Source of the DNA: Oasisia sp. SBJ-2009 | Taxonomy: Eukaryota > Annelida > Polychaeta > Sabellida > Siboglinidae | Assembly (NCBI GenBank): GCA_964017155.1 | Contig: OZ024862.1 | Location: 27,362,933 to 27,426,932, forward strand | Length of the DNA stretch: 64,000 nt | Direction of reading: 5' to 3' | In this document: positions 32,215 to 45,943 of the stretch, piece by piece | Numbering within the stretch: position 1 is the stretch's first letter | How the letters are laid out: each line of letters begins with the position of its first letter | Translations under genes and position numbers: made by a program | Notes under the pieces: generated by a model | Told to the model about the DNA's origin: nothing | Database searches by the model: none | Seen by the model: the letters and a program-made list of their open reading frames with translations, nothing else

Positions 32215-32633
32215 AGGCGACAATAGCGACAGACAGTAGCGAGTCCGCGACAGCTGACCGAGAGGTAGCTGGATGCCGCCTGTACAGTGAGTGCACAGCC
32301 AACGAGCACCGGGCGTCGTAATCTATTACGACGGCCGTTCGCTGCAGCGTCACTCACCTATGAGAGCGCGTGGAAGCGAGGCGTGAGTGGCGAGCCCCTG
32401 GTTGGTGGAGCAAGCCGCAGTGGCCCGTAGTTGCGCCGGTAGCAGCGGCCCGTGAGTGCCGGGAACCACTCGTGCCTGAGACAGCGGCGTGGCACACGCT
32501 CTCGTAGTCGCTGCTCGCTCGCTCTGAGTGTCCTACCGCCCGCCCCTCAGTGCCACGGCGAGGCCACTGCGTCATCAGCGCCATAAGTGGGATTCTTTGA
32601 TCGACCAGTCGTGGGAAATCGAGAGAACAGCAG
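32215..32633 (+). promoter_or_regulatory. Possible CpG-rich promoter and non-coding first exon
   Basis: About 400 bp of CpG-rich, non-repetitive sequence in otherwise repeat-rich DNA, ending in a strong donor ACAGCAG then GTGAGTG (junction 32633/32634). It could be the 5' UTR exon that splices to the acceptor at 59510 of the FN3 gene, but the 27-kb distance and lack of transcripts leave this open. Confidence 0.25.
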
Positions 32634-32882
32634 GTGAGTGTGCGTGTGTATGTGTGCATTGCTCCATGGTGTCATGGATGTTCGATATAACGCGTTTTGT
32701 CAGCGGTGTACACTTCTGGCGAGTATGTAGGAGAGTTTCAAACTTGGCGTCGTGTGCAGTATCGTGTTTACGAACCGAATTGGACGCGTGAGATCAGGAT
32801 CGATGGATTTTATGGATGTCGCGGCGGTGTGTAGCTCGGTTGGGGGTCTTGCTATTTCTATGGAACGCCCTTCAAATGGTTT

Positions 32883-33018
32883 AAACACACATGCACGCAC
32901 GCATGCACTCACTCTCGCATGCACGCACGCGCGCACACACCCCCCCCCCCACACAAACACACACACACACCGCAAACATAAAAGCAAACACACACACGCG
33001 GGCGCACACACGCACACG

Positions 33019-33076
<58 letters not shown>

Positions 33077-33082
33077 CACGCA

Positions 33083-33155
<73 letters not shown>
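32883..33155. repeat. (CA)n with GCAC variants
   Basis: Compound CA/CGCA tract with a C-run at 32939. Confidence 0.95.
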
Positions 33156-33159
33156 TTAC

Positions 33160-34160
33160 ATCATACTTAGATCCGATCTTATTTATATATTTACCAAAAC
33201 AAACAAACGAGCACCTGTATAAAGAACATATGAATCATCGGGTGCAGATTGATCATCTCAACCCTTCTTGTCCAGGTGCCAGATACTGGTTGTTTTGTTT
33301 TTAACCTCAGTATCCAAGAATGTTCATGCTACTGTAGTTGTTCCATACGAGTCTTCGTTGGAACCCCCTCCCCGTCCACACGTGTGAGGTTGGCAGTGCA
33401 TCCATTATCTTTGGCAGATATCCCACTCAATGTATCAGTTGTAATTTTTCCTCGCATGGAACTGCGACCTTGGAAAGCTGCAAACGCCCGCATCCCACAT
33501 TAAAGGGTAACTCTATGCTATCCCAATTACCACTCCGACAATTCACATTTCATTTTCTAATTATTACGTCTACTTCCCGAACACAACATGTAACAGCCGT
33601 GATTGGCCAAATCCAAATCGCAAATTCTAGAGGGGCAACGAGCTGGTTTGATAAAGACTAAAACTATGCCAGGGACAGTGAGACTGGTACAGTGATCAGC
33701 TAGCTCCCAGTGGCGTGATGATGTCACGAGGACGATTGCTTCAACTTCATAAATCCAGAATTATCTACCCTACCGGAAGTAAGGATATCATCTGCGCATG
33801 CGTCGCCGCTTTAACCAAACAGGAAGCTATGGTTAGAGTTAGATTGGAGCTACATCTCCAACACGAACAAAGAATAAGTGCAGCTATTTAATGTATACGT
33901 CCACGTTTTCATCACACAATGCATTCGTGCGCAGGGGTAGACCGGTGTTTAAAGATCAATGCTTTAGAGGTCGGGGAAGAGGCAGAGTTAGACGCATCCG
34001 CCTGTCTGAAGGCCGCCCTTGTATCTTATCTCCACCACATTACGTTTGTCGGTCGTTGGCAGTAAGGCGAAAGTAAGCGGCCTGTGTTAGTGGCACAACA
34101 CTTCCGTACACCGTTAGTGCCAGGTTCGACATGAGGCGTGGGAGCGCGCAGGTTAGAACC
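33160..34160. other. Unique region, no gene seen
   Basis: No recognisable exon; a CTGCGCATGCGTCGCC motif near 33795 resembles an NRF1 half-palindrome. Confidence 0.5.
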
Positions 34161-34164
34161 TCCC

Positions 34165-34414
34165 CCTATCCCCGGAGTGACTACAGGTTCGAATTGTTGT
34201 GCTCTGATGTTGAACTGTAGGCGAGTCCGTTCTCATGACTCCACAACAGGTAATTCAAGGAATACCCGGCTAAAGATCGTGGTATATGTACGTGTACTTA
34301 TAATCTTCGCGTAGCAATTGCAGCGTGGCTGAATGTTTCCTTTAGAAGTTGAGAAGGTGTTGCTCGAAATAATTAATCAGCAACGGCGTGGAGTACAAAG
34401 CGCCCGGAGGACTA

Positions 34415-34420
<6 letters not shown>
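34165..34420 (+). mobile_element. Diverged SINE copy, same family as 8112-8450
   Basis: Box B-like GGTTCGAATTG at 34192, then TACCCGGCTAAAGATCGTGG, TTCGCGTA, GTGGCTGAATGTTTCC and AGAAGTTGAGAAGGTG align in order with the body of the SINE at 8112-8450. Abuts an AT microsatellite at its 3' end. Confidence 0.65.

Positions 34421-34490
<70 letters not shown>
34417..34490. repeat. (AT)n microsatellite at the SINE 3' end
   Basis: About 35 perfect AT repeats directly after the SINE tail. Confidence 0.97.
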
Positions 34491-34493
<3 letters not shown>

Positions 34494-34499
34494 TAGGTG

Positions 34500-36150
34500 T
34501 CTATCAGATATCGATGACACGCAATCATGAAAGTAAATGCGCAGAAGATTAAGTAGTCGGATGACATTTAATACAGACCATGTATATGCCAGATTCGCAG
34601 CGTAATCTTAAAGTATCCACTTTCACTGCGTCGGAATCTCCTTGGTTACTCTCGGGAACTAATGCTGAAACAACACGCGGGTCATCGCTTAACGCCAATG
34701 AATTACACTGGATGTATTATTGAATGGATAGATGAATGGATCATTGAATCGATCAATAATATGTTCTGTTAGGAATAAGCTTTGTTCTTTATAATTGTCG
34801 TACGTTGTTGTTTGTTGATCTCTGTTAACGATGCCCAGTTCGCGTATTTTGCCAACTGCCCCTCTATCGGGGATACACATGTGTCTATCATGAGGTAGTG
34901 TGTGACCTGAGAGAAATCCCAGTCACCCCCCTCGCTCTCTCTTTGTACAATTAGGGTAACATGTGTTCAAAATGTACCAGACCTGCGTGGTTGGTATTTA
35001 CTATTGATTTCTTGTATCAGACGTAGATGTACACTGTTACCTTAAGTAGTAAGTACATTTACTACACAGCAAACTATACGTGTTTGATTTGGGTGCTGGT
35101 GTCAAATTTATACGAGTAAACCGTTCTCAGGTGTTGGGATCGCGGCCTCCTTTTCCATGTAGGCCTATGTGCTACGAGTGTTAGCCATGAGCAGTAGGTG
35201 GTAAGCACGCGATTCATCTCCAGTCCTCGTTCGCTTCCCGCTGGCCAAGCGTGCCCGGTACCCGTGGCGATTATATGCGTGTATCGCAGCAACGACTGGA
35301 ACGGAATTTATCGCGATGTTTCCTCTTCCGTTTACACCGTGCCAGGCGGCCTGAGAGATTACCGAGGCGAGGAAATACAACCGTGGATGGTGGATCGCAC
35401 ACAACGTCCCCTGTGCAAATATTCCAGCAGCACAATGATACAATTAGCGTAGTTAGGAACGCAGAAGCTGGAAGACTGTTCTGTCCCTGTAATATGAACC
35501 ATGCAGGTATCGTAAATATAGCCCGGGAACAGGCCGGCCTTACGTGTGCTGCGCGGACCAGACATATCGCCGGCTCGTAGGTCCCTTATACAGGTACGTT
35601 ACGGGCAGTGCCGCCTGGGTGGAACATCAACTGATTTTACCTGCAGCCGGCTGTCTGGCAACCGTTCGGACGCCTCCCCCTGGGCGGGTTTTACCGGGGG
35701 CGTGGGATCTCCCCCAAAGTAAAAAGTTCGCATTCAATTCCGAGGAACCATTGCATCGGACAACCTCTCTACATGGCTACGAATCCTCGTTTGAAATACT
35801 ACATATTTTTTCAATTTAGTCACGTTTTGTCTAAGCTTATTCATACGTATATGCAAATTGTCATGGGATGTTTAAAAATATCTTGACTGCGGAATGTTGA
35901 CCGACACATCATTCGAGCTCTGGCTTCTCGGAAAATCGAAACGAGCTAACTTGTCCGACTTTAGCAAAGCGTTCTTTGCAAAGTATTATATTACTGGCTT
36001 ACGCAGTAACGTCCTACACCACGTGTCATGTGTGAACAGAAGATGTCATCACCAGAGCTCACTGACCATGGACTATGGACTAAACTTTCTGACCAGTGTC
36101 ATCGCGTCTTGACGACGACGATGCACCGCCGTGTGGAGATTATCCGTGGT
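34500..36150. other. Unique region, no gene seen
   Basis: Short open frames on both strands but no recognised domain. Confidence 0.45.
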
Positions 36151-36156
36151 CGATTG

Positions 36157-39110
36157 CAACAGCGAGTGAGTAACGAACCCACGAACAGCGAGTGAGTAAC
36201 GAACTCACGAACAGCGAGTGGGTAACGAACCCACGAACAGTGAGTGAGTAACGAACTCACGAACAGCGAGTGGGTAACGAACCCACGAACAGCGAGTGAG
36301 TAACGAAACCACGAACAGCGAGTGAGTAACGAACCCACGAACAGCGAGTGGGTAACGAACCCACGAACAGCGAGTGGGTAACGAACTCACGAACAGCGAG
36401 TGGGTAACGAACCCACGAACAGCGAGTGAGTAACGAACCCACGAACAGCGAGTGGGTAACGAACCCACGAACAGCGAGTGGGTAAGGAACCCACGAACAG
36501 CGATTGAGTAAGGAACCCACGAACAGCGAGTGAGTAAGGAACCCACGAACAGCGATTGAGTAACGAACCCACGAACAGCGAGTGAGTAAGGAACCCACGA
36601 ACAGCGAGTGAGTAAGGAACCCACGAACAGCGAGTGAGTAACGAACCCACGAACAGCGAGTGAGTAACGAACTCACGAACAGCGAGTGGGTAACGAACAC
36701 ACGAACAGCGAGTGGGTAACGAACCCACGAACAGCGAGTGGGTAACGAACCCACGAACAGCGATTGAGTAACGAACTCACGAACAGCGAGTGAGTAAGGA
36801 ACCCACGAACAGCGAGTGAGTAACGAACCCACGAACAGCGAGTGAGTAACGAACCCACGAACAGCGAGTGAGTAACGAACTCACGAACAGCGAGTGAGTA
36901 AGAAACCCACGAACAGCGAGTGAGTAACGAACTCTCGAACAGCGAGTGAGTAAGGAACCCACGAACAGCGAGTGAGTAACGATCTCACGAACAGCGAGTG
37001 AGTAACGAACTCACGAACAGCGAGTGGGTAAGGAACCCACGAACAGCGAATGAGTAACGAACTCACGAACAGCGAGTGAGTAAGGAACCCACGAACAGCG
37101 AGTGAGTAACGAACTCACGAACAGCGAGTGAGTAACGAACTCACGAACAGCGAGTGAGTAAGGAACCCACGAACAGCGAGTGAGTAACGAACTCACGAAC
37201 AGCGAGTGAGTAACGAACTCACGAACAGCGAGTGAGTAACGAACTCACGAACAGCGAGTGAGTAAGGAACCCACGAACAGCGAGTGAGTAACGAACTCAC
37301 GAACAGCGAGTGAGTAACGCACCCACGAACAGCGAGTGAGTAACGCACCCACGAACAGCGAGTGAGTAACGAACCCACGAACAGCGAGTGAGTAACGAAC
37401 CCACGAACAGCGAGTGAGTAACGAACCCACGAACAGCGAGTGAGTAACGAACCCACGAACAGCGAGTGAGTAACGAACTCACGAACAGCGAGTGAGTAAG
37501 GAACCCACGAACAGCGAGTGGGTAACGAACTCACGAACAGCGAGTGAGTAAGGAACCCACGAACAGCGAGTGAGTAACGAACCCACGAACAGCGAGTGAG
37601 TAACGAACTCACGAACAGCGAGTGAGTAAGGAACCCACGAACAGCGAGTGAGTAACGAACTCACGAACAGCGAGTGAGTAAGGAACCCACGAACAGCGAG
37701 TGAGTAACGAACTCACGAACAGCGAGAGAGTAACGAACTCACGAACAGCGAGTGGGTAACGAACCCACGAACAGCGAGTGAACAACGAACTCACGAACAG
37801 CGAGTGAGTAAGGAACCCACGAACAGCGAGTGAGTAACGAACTCACGAACAGCGAGTGAGTAAGGAACCCACGAACAGCGAGTGAGTAACGAACTCACGA
37901 ACAGCGAGTGAGTAACGAACTCACGAACAGCGAGTGAACAACGAACTCACGAATAGCGAGTGAGTAAGGAACCCACGAACAGCGAGTGAGTAACGAACTC
38001 ACGAACAGCGAGTGAGTAAGGAACCCACGAACAGCGAATGAGTAACGAACTCACGAACAGCGAGTGAGTAAGGAACCCACGAACAGCGAGTGAGTAACGA
38101 ACTCACGAACAGCGAGTGAGTAACGAACTCACGAACAGCGAGTGAGTAACGAACCCACGAACAGCGAGTGAGTAACGAACTCACGAACAGCGAGTGAGTA
38201 ACGAACCCACGAACAGCGAGTGAGTAACGAACCCACGAACAGCGAGTGAACAACGAACTCACGAACAGCGAGTGAGTAAGGAACCCACGAACAGCGAGTG
38301 AGTAACGAACTCACGAACAGCGAGTGAGTAACGAACTCACGAACAGCGAGTGAGTAACGAACCCACGAACAGCGAGTGAGTAAGGAATCCACGAACAACG
38401 AGTGAGTAACGAACTCACGAACAGCGAGTGAGTAATGCACCCACGAACGGCGAGTGAGTAACGAACCCACGAACAGCGAGTGAGTAACGAACCCACGAAC
38501 AGCGAGTGGGTAACGGGCACACGAACAGCGAGTGAGTAAGGAACCCACGAACAGCGAGTGAGTAAGGAACTCACCAACAGCGAGTGAGTAAGGAACCCAC
38601 GAACAGCGAGTAAGTAACGAACTCACGAACAGCGAGTGAGTAACGAACTCACGAACAGCGAGTATGTAACGGACACACGAACAGCGAGTGTGTAACGGAC
38701 ACACGAACAGTGAGTTTGTAACGGACACACGAACAGTGAGTGTGTAACGGACACACGAACAGTGAGTGTGTAACGGACACACGAACAGTGAGTGTGTAAC
38801 GGACACACGAACAGTGAGTGTGTAACGGACACGCGAACAGTGAGTGTGTAACGGGCACACGAACAGTAACGGACACATGAACAGTGAGTGTGCAACGGAC
38901 CCACGAACAGTAACGGACACAAGAACAGTGAGTGTGTAACGGACACACGAACAGTGGGTGTGTAACGGACACACGAACAGTAACGGACACAAGAACAGTG
39001 GGTGTGTAACGGACACACGAACAATAACGGACCCACGAACAGTGAGTGTGTAACGGACACCACACGAACAGTTAGTATGTAACGGACACACGAACAGTGA
39101 GGGTGTTGTG
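36157..39110. repeat. 26-bp satellite, about 113 copies in two subfamilies
   Basis: Subfamily 1 (36157-38655): CGAACAGCGAGTGAGTAACG plus AACTCA or AACCCA. Subfamily 2 (38656-39110): CGAACAGTGAGTGTGTAACG plus GACACA, with some units shortened to CGAACAGTAACGGACACA. Between about 37000 and 38100 the units alternate AACGAACTCA and AAGGAACCCA, a 52-bp dimer. The minus strand lacks stops in all frames over long stretches, giving SLFVSSLLTRCSWVPYSLAV-like repeats; no sign that this is translated. Confidence 0.97.
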
Positions 39111-39429
39111 TAAGAATAGATTCTCAGTGCCCGTGCGTCAAGTCCGTCTGTGGTCATTCCTTCAAAGAGCAACGTTGACCTCTCGCGATACAGAAGCGTG
39201 GAATGTACCTGCGCCTGCACAGCCACAACGTCTACGATATGGACGCAAATAGTTTTCTAATAATACGAACTGACCAATTGTCGAGGGAATGTCTCAAATT
39301 CAATCGGTCAATCAGCCGCTCTATTTGACCACTGGACTTTAATTTCCGGCCGTACCCAGGGAAACCAGCGACACGTATCGATGTCGTCGTGACGTTTGAT
39401 CCCCGGTCCGCCAACTTGGTCCTCGCGAG

Positions 39430-39560
39430 CTCACGTGCGCAGAGTACACACGCACGCACACACGCATGGACGCACGCACACAAACATGTACGCAGGTACA
39501 CGTACGTACGCAATACGCATGCACACACACATTCACTGACGCACACACGCACCCACATAT
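39430..39560. repeat. Interrupted CGCA/CACA tract
   Basis: Degenerate (CA)n with CGCA and TACG units. Confidence 0.8.
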
Positions 39561-39642
39561 ACACATTCACGTTCATGTTACGTAAGATTTTGAATAGAGG
39601 AGGACATTAGTAAAACAGGCAGACAACGCGCGCGAGCGACAG

Positions 39643-39791
39643 ACAGAGAGGGGGGGGAGGGAGGGAGGGAGGGAGGGGGGAGGGAGGGAAGGAGGGAGGG
39701 AGGGAGGGAGGGAAGGAGGGAGAGAGGGAGAGAGAGAGAGAGCGAAGAGAGAGAGAGAGAGCTAGAAAGAGAGCGAGAGAGAGCGAGAGAG

Positions 39792-39829
<38 letters not shown>

Positions 39830-39842
39830 AGAGAGAGAGACT
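39643..39842. repeat. (GGGA)n then (GA)n purine tract
   Basis: About 200 bases of almost pure purine on the plus strand, GGGA units first and GAGA with GCGA interruptions after. Confidence 0.95.
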
Positions 39843-39869
39843 ACCCCTCCCCCCCACACGCACACACGG

Positions 39870-41130
39870 TTATCTTTCCATCGCGTCTAGCGTTCTTACA
39901 CAGTCTCGGACATCCAGTCTCGCAGTTAAAGAGCCACGGTCTGTCTCGTCACTCGGAGTCATCCTCTCAAGTCAGTCTGGGTAATTATTAGCAGGAAGTT
40001 GTCTGAATCAGTTTTCCTTCGTCCCGTTATTGACACCGCGAATGTTCTACACGCAGTATCCACATCTCAGCGCTACGTTCAAGTTGTTGACATGTTCGGG
40101 ACTGATTAAGCACAGTTTGTCGAACAGTATACCACCAATGTAGCTACTGCAGTAGTATACAAACAGTGTACTAAGACACGAAGAACAAACACGATTGGTT
40201 TAACTTGTACATACACACAGGTCATTACCATTTAGCAGTAATATGTATAGCAAAACTGCGGATGGCGCAAGCAAAAATATTATCCTACTTTTGGTGTGGT
40301 TCAAAGGAGACCATCGTCTCGGACAAACATTTGAGTTACGTTAGTGACACTGCATCTTTGTGGACTATGTAGAGACGTTTGCAAGACGTTTGCAGGACGT
40401 CTTCGAAGTGAGCCGTGACTTGGTGCCGGCCACGACGTGTCCCGCGGGGAACCGCTCATCCGATTCTGGAAAACGTATTTAATAAAGTGCACTTTCATGG
40501 CGCCATTATTCACCCGGCCGTCACGAGTGCGGCCCACTGCCGACTGTAAACTCGATCGGGCCTGACAGCAGAGACGGGATCACCGCCTACCGAGTCGGAA
40601 AATACTTGTCAGTTAGATTAATTGTAGGATTGATGAAGAAATAGAACAGAAACGCAGACGGCCGCTCACATGCAAAGCCCCACAGATGCAAAATCAACCT
40701 ATAGCTTTTGACAGTTCGGATATAAACCTGCATCGGAGCAAATAAAATTATATTTAAATGCGACGCCCAGTAACCTTGCTATACTTCGAGGAGGTCTATT
40801 GTGTGGCAAGTCATTATCGGCACCAGTGTCGTCGAAAAGCGGGCTAAATTGGCTCCAACTAATTTACCAGACGCATCAGTTTGTTGTTGATTATCGTCCG
40901 TATTACGCGGTGCGAGTGACGTGACAGCGACTAGCGGTGAGTCTAGCACACCTCAGCTGACAGCAAAACGTCATCTTTCGCCAAAAATGTGGCATAATTC
41001 TTAGTGCCTTTCATCTTGCCTGGAATGGCGGTGTTCGAAATGTCAATACGAGGCTGAAAAAAGTAGAGTTTGCACCGCCGGCGGGTGAAACTGGCGCTCG
41101 TGTCAGATTGGGCAAGACCACAAGTTTTGT
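39870..41130. other. Unique region, no gene seen
   Basis: No recognisable exon or mobile element. Confidence 0.45.
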
Positions 41131-41135
41131 TCCAC

Positions 41136-41293
<158 letters not shown>

Positions 41294-41849
41294 TTAAGTG
41301 TGTCGCGATCCTTTCTCCTCTCCCTGACCCCTGGGACACGGAGCACTAGTAAGATGATAACACCCGATCAAGGGAGGAGACGCCGAAATAACCGCGTGTC
41401 GGGCACTGCTGACGTCATTGCAGGCAAAGACCAGCCGTGGTGAGTACGACAGTCTGCCGGGAGATGGCGCCACCTGGACGGTCCCTGCCCGCATCGGTCT
41501 CCGGGGAGGGCAGAATGGACGCAAACCAACGTCACCAGTGACATTTTATCCCCTCCCTGTCCTATCACGTCGTGTGACATTTCATAAAACAACAGAACAT
41601 ATGACCATTCTTGTGCTTGGCTTAATTAAATGTTCATATTACACACGGAATGCTTTGAGCCTGTAATACAGCCGAAGCTGTTTTATGATCACCTCGATAA
41701 TATACTGCGGCCACTTCGCAATTAAAGTCACCGTAAGATAGTACAGGCTTATTTCTGTCATAGAAAAGTAAAGGAAGTTAATGTAACTAATACGACCACC
41801 TCTCCAATCGGGTCACTTTACCGAGCCATGTAATAGCGATGTTGGAAGT

Positions 41850-41903
41850 CACGTGTAAAGTGCAATATACATGTTGCACTTTACACGTGCAACATGTATA
41901 TTG
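41850..41903. repeat. Two overlapping perfect inverted repeats
   Basis: Hairpin 1: CACGTGTAAAGTGCA (41850-41864) with TGCACTTTACACGTG (41875-41889). Hairpin 2: CAATATACATGTTGCA (41863-41878) with TGCAACATGTATATTG (41888-41903). The arms overlap, so only one can form at a time. Confidence 0.96.
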
Positions 41904-44864
41904 TATATACAGCTCATATGCAAAGCCCCGTGTGTTTTGGCGCTGTATACTAGAACTCTCCGAGCCGATGTTGTACTATGTTTTTGCACGCTTGCCCAAG
42001 GCCAGCACAGCTGTCGATCTTCGACACGACGCTGGTGCAGTGCCTGCCAGCATCGATGGTTAATCAAACTGTCAGAACAAACGCGTCAGTATTCAACTGT
42101 CACCGGACAAATCCTCCGTCAACACGATCTCCCAGGGGTCGTAATTAACTGTCTGATTGGACAGTGGCCGGAAATCACCCACGCGATTACATAGTCTTGT
42201 TGTGCTGATGTTAAGACGCTCACATGTTTGTCATTACCTATTGCATGAACCGGTATTGCTCGTCTATTCACTACGTACTAGTAATATACATCCCAAATAT
42301 TTTTGGTTGAAATTAACATCGTGCACTTGAAATTCCGCGTGAATTCATGATACATTTGTATTGGTTAATCCGTCTACGTGGCATCCATAATCATATCACA
42401 TTTCGCTATTTCCTGCCTGGTTGTGAAATACGCATTCGTCAAATCCGACAGACTTTGTCAGGAATTAGCAAAACATGAAACGTATATTCTGTCCGAATGC
42501 GCTAAGTTTGCCTTTATGGTGTTTATGTAAACTTTATTTGAACAGAGGAAAATATACAGGCCTAGGTCATCATATAATTTAAATTTGAATAAAATGTTAC
42601 ACTAAAAAGGGAAACAACGTGTTCTTTTCCAAATCCGAGACGTTTTACACGCGATGATGTGACACGTAACTGCAGTGATAAGTCGATAACTATTTGAATT
42701 CAAATGAAATCAGACTTGTGCTGATCCGTTGTTTTACGATAATCAATGTCACGCTTCTTGATTTTACCAATTTCCGAAACAAAAACATTTCACCCGGCGG
42801 GATTACACGGACTAAATATTCGCTGCTCGGCCTCTGTGCGTGCGATGTCGTCATTCCCCCGGGGAGCCAGCGAAGCGACTGCGGCACGCGAGCAGTGAGC
42901 GAGGCCGGGTGTGGGCTCGATACTGGCTGGCCGTGCACCGAGGCAGTGCAAGCGGTGCCCAGTGCCTCGCGCATACCTGCAGCGGATTATTAGGAATAAC
43001 AGCCGGAGACTTGGCCGCGATACGTGGATGCCTTGCTAGTGGTATATGGTGGTTGGCAGCGGCGGTGTTGATGTCGAGATCGCGGCTATTTGCTGTTTGC
43101 TTTGAAGTTGGCGCAGTGGTCAAGCCAGTGTAACCTTGATCCTGCATGGACGCACGATGACCCGGCCTACACAGCAGTTGTCGAGGTTCACGCCGTCTGC
43201 ACTCATAAACACCTAATTTGGCAAAAACACGATCAGCACAACTCATGCATATTTTCGACAAGTTCAAAACATGCGCCATTGCCTCTATTCAGTATGCATT
43301 TAGCGGAAGGCTATGATTGGCGCCATACAAAAATATCACAGACCATCTTAAATCAATATGCGAGTACATAATATTATCAAACATCACGAATGCATTATAA
43401 GAACATGCTTTGCCTAGCCCATTACAAATCTACCAAAGCGCAAAGATATAGAGCAAATCTAATGTGACAAAGTTCTGTACACACACCTCCAGATGTATAT
43501 AGGGCAGACCTACTCTTGTATTGGGCAGCGATTGTCATTTCGGCCGATTACTCGGCCTCTTCATATAAAGGGATTTCAATCGGTCTTGGAGAGTTTTGAA
43601 GATACGTGGGGCCAGAGCACGTAGTTTGACCAGGAGTGTTATAAATACAACCCCGCACACAAAATCTGTGAGCCCAATTAGACGAGCACACAAACGGGGT
43701 CAAGTTCGCCGCGGTCCACCATTCCTGCGTCTTCCCTAATGACAGCGGCCCGGTCTCATTTCACAGCGCATTTAGACAAAGATCAAAAAGCAACCTGATT
43801 GCACAGAGGACACGTTGGCAATTACCTGCGAGCGTCGGTTTTATTGTAAGGTTTCCTATAAATAGAGTTTTAATTATGCGCGATGAATTGGTATTGCTTG
43901 CACGACTTCGTCGGGTGTCCTTCGTTTGCTGTTCGTACCGGACATAAAATGCCTGATTCAGCGATTGTGTTTAAACGACTGCGTCTGTTCTGCCCACCGT
44001 GAGCCGGTACAATACAGCCAAGTTCCCACATACGTGTGTAGCGTACACAGTACGTGTTGTCTGTATAGTTTGACGCGTTCAAAGAAATGTCACGTGACTC
44101 TTAGATTAGCTAGAAGTCTTATTTTGTTGCTGTAGCGAGTTGGCATGGTGGTGACAAGAGTAGGTTGTGAAGAGGGTCTAGAGAGTGTCTAGGTAAAATA
44201 TCGGATGCAAGGGTGAAAGAGACGACCGTATCTGCTAGGTAATATGAAGTGAGTCTATTGTCATCATCAAACCGGAAGTCAACATTCCGCCATCACTGAA
44301 CGAGCTGGTTCTTTTGTCTCAATTACCTCACGAGTTTGAAATACGTTGCTCCCCGCTCCAAGATTTTGAATAACAATGGTCTAAATTAACTATAAATTTT
44401 TACAGTCTACCTCACGATTGTTTAAAAATTCTTGTTTGTACAAACGTTCAATTGAAATCTGATAACGTTGTGTGACACTTCACGGCACCGTGAAATTGTT
44501 CGCATTCACAAATGTTGTGAAACAATTCCTGTCATGGTTTAGCACGAGACATTCGGGTTTGCTCAATAGATCTACGCCGTGCGAGGCGGAAATATCTGCG
44601 CTCCGTGTTTCAATGAAGTTAGCGTAGGGCTGGCTGTAACACAATAGCACTGGTTAAATTCTGGAGAAAACAAAATTATAATCCAGTTCTTGACATGATT
44701 CAAACGACAGCAAGCAACAATTCGGTGTGTTACTCGGGTTTACTTGGATGTACACCATGCACTAATCCACACTGCGCGATTAAGCCACTGGCGGGTGTCG
44801 TGTCATGTGAGGTATCAATTACTGCCACGGGAAACTGGTATGAGAGTAGGCTTACTGTCAGCAC

Positions 44865-44950
44865 TGATTACAAATGTCAGCACTGATTACAACCTTCACC
44901 ACCGATTACAACCGTCACCACTGATTACAACCGTCAACTCTGATTACAAC
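44865..44950. repeat. Short 15-18-bp tandem repeat
   Basis: Five imperfect copies of CACTGATTACAACCGTCAC. Confidence 0.85.
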
Positions 44951-45784
44951 TGCACTGTCTATACATTACACTACATTCTAAGGCAGGCAGTATGTCCGTA
45001 ATTGTTTTATTTATTAATTATTTAATTAATATTCTCTATGGAGATTATACAATTATGTTGACGGTATTGTGCGCTCCAAATTGTGTTTAATTAGTTTCGT
45101 AAACCTGTTGGCGTGTTCGCAATGTGACAAGTACGACAACAGGAGCCAGTCGACATAGTAAACAGTACACCCAGTTTAAAAACACGTTTTATTGGCAGTA
45201 GAGTTCGCAAGTGATCATCGTTTCCAGTCCATTTGAGCTATACAAAACGAGACCACACACAACTGGTCCCCACTTCCTTGTTCATAAGCGTGTTCAAAGT
45301 CAAAACTACTGCAATACGCAAACAATTTGAAAATAATAACTTTTCTGCATAATAGTTTCCAACTTCTACTTGTCACATCTTTGAGGTGGAAACCTATAAA
45401 AACGGAGGCTTCGATTGGTGTGCCCATGTGCGAAAGAATGTTCGAGTCGTTAGGGAACGGATCATGACTGAAAATGGCAAAATAACATAACAATGGTATA
45501 GCGGCAAATGAGACGTGCATGCCCTGTATCGCTGAAGCGGGCAGAGTTGGACTGTCCCGTTTACATAACATTTATTAGGTCGTATCAGATCATCTTCCGA
45601 GAATCTTCAAAATTCAAAATTAAGACGCTAGCATTAGAGCAGAACGCTAATGTTGCTAACAAATATGAATTTGACAACAACGGTTGTGAGGTCGGGACTG
45701 AGTAGGGCTACAAAGAGGGAGGAAACCATCTGGGGAAAGCTCGATGGTTTGCAGACTATTGCAGACTATGGTCGTACGACGGTC

Positions 45785-45943
45785 CTACGATGGTCTACGA
45801 CGGTATCTATCGTGAACCAGCTTTTGAACATGTCAAAATATGATTTTCCAACCTACGATGACCCTCGGTGGCCACAAAATCGTACGTCGACCCAGGATGG
45901 GCTCCACGATGCTCCACGATTCTACCATCGTAGACCATCGTAG
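45785..45943. repeat. Inverted repeat with CTACGATGGT words
   Basis: CTACGATGGTCTACGA (45785-45800) is exactly inverted at 45928-45943, within a segment rich in TACGA and ATCGT words. Confidence 0.85.

Noticed and set aside
30125..32226. Open frames of up to 686 codons on both strands (AWRGV, PRHAT repeats)
   Set aside because: They are produced by the 5-bp repeat period, which repeats every five codons with no stop in any frame. No conserved domain and equal openness on both strands.
38129..39226. 365-codon minus-strand frame over the 26-bp satellite, starting in unique sequence
   Set aside because: 26 bp is not a multiple of three, so openness only means the unit lacks stops in three frames. 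The unique N-terminal part has no recognised domain and no splice or promoter support.
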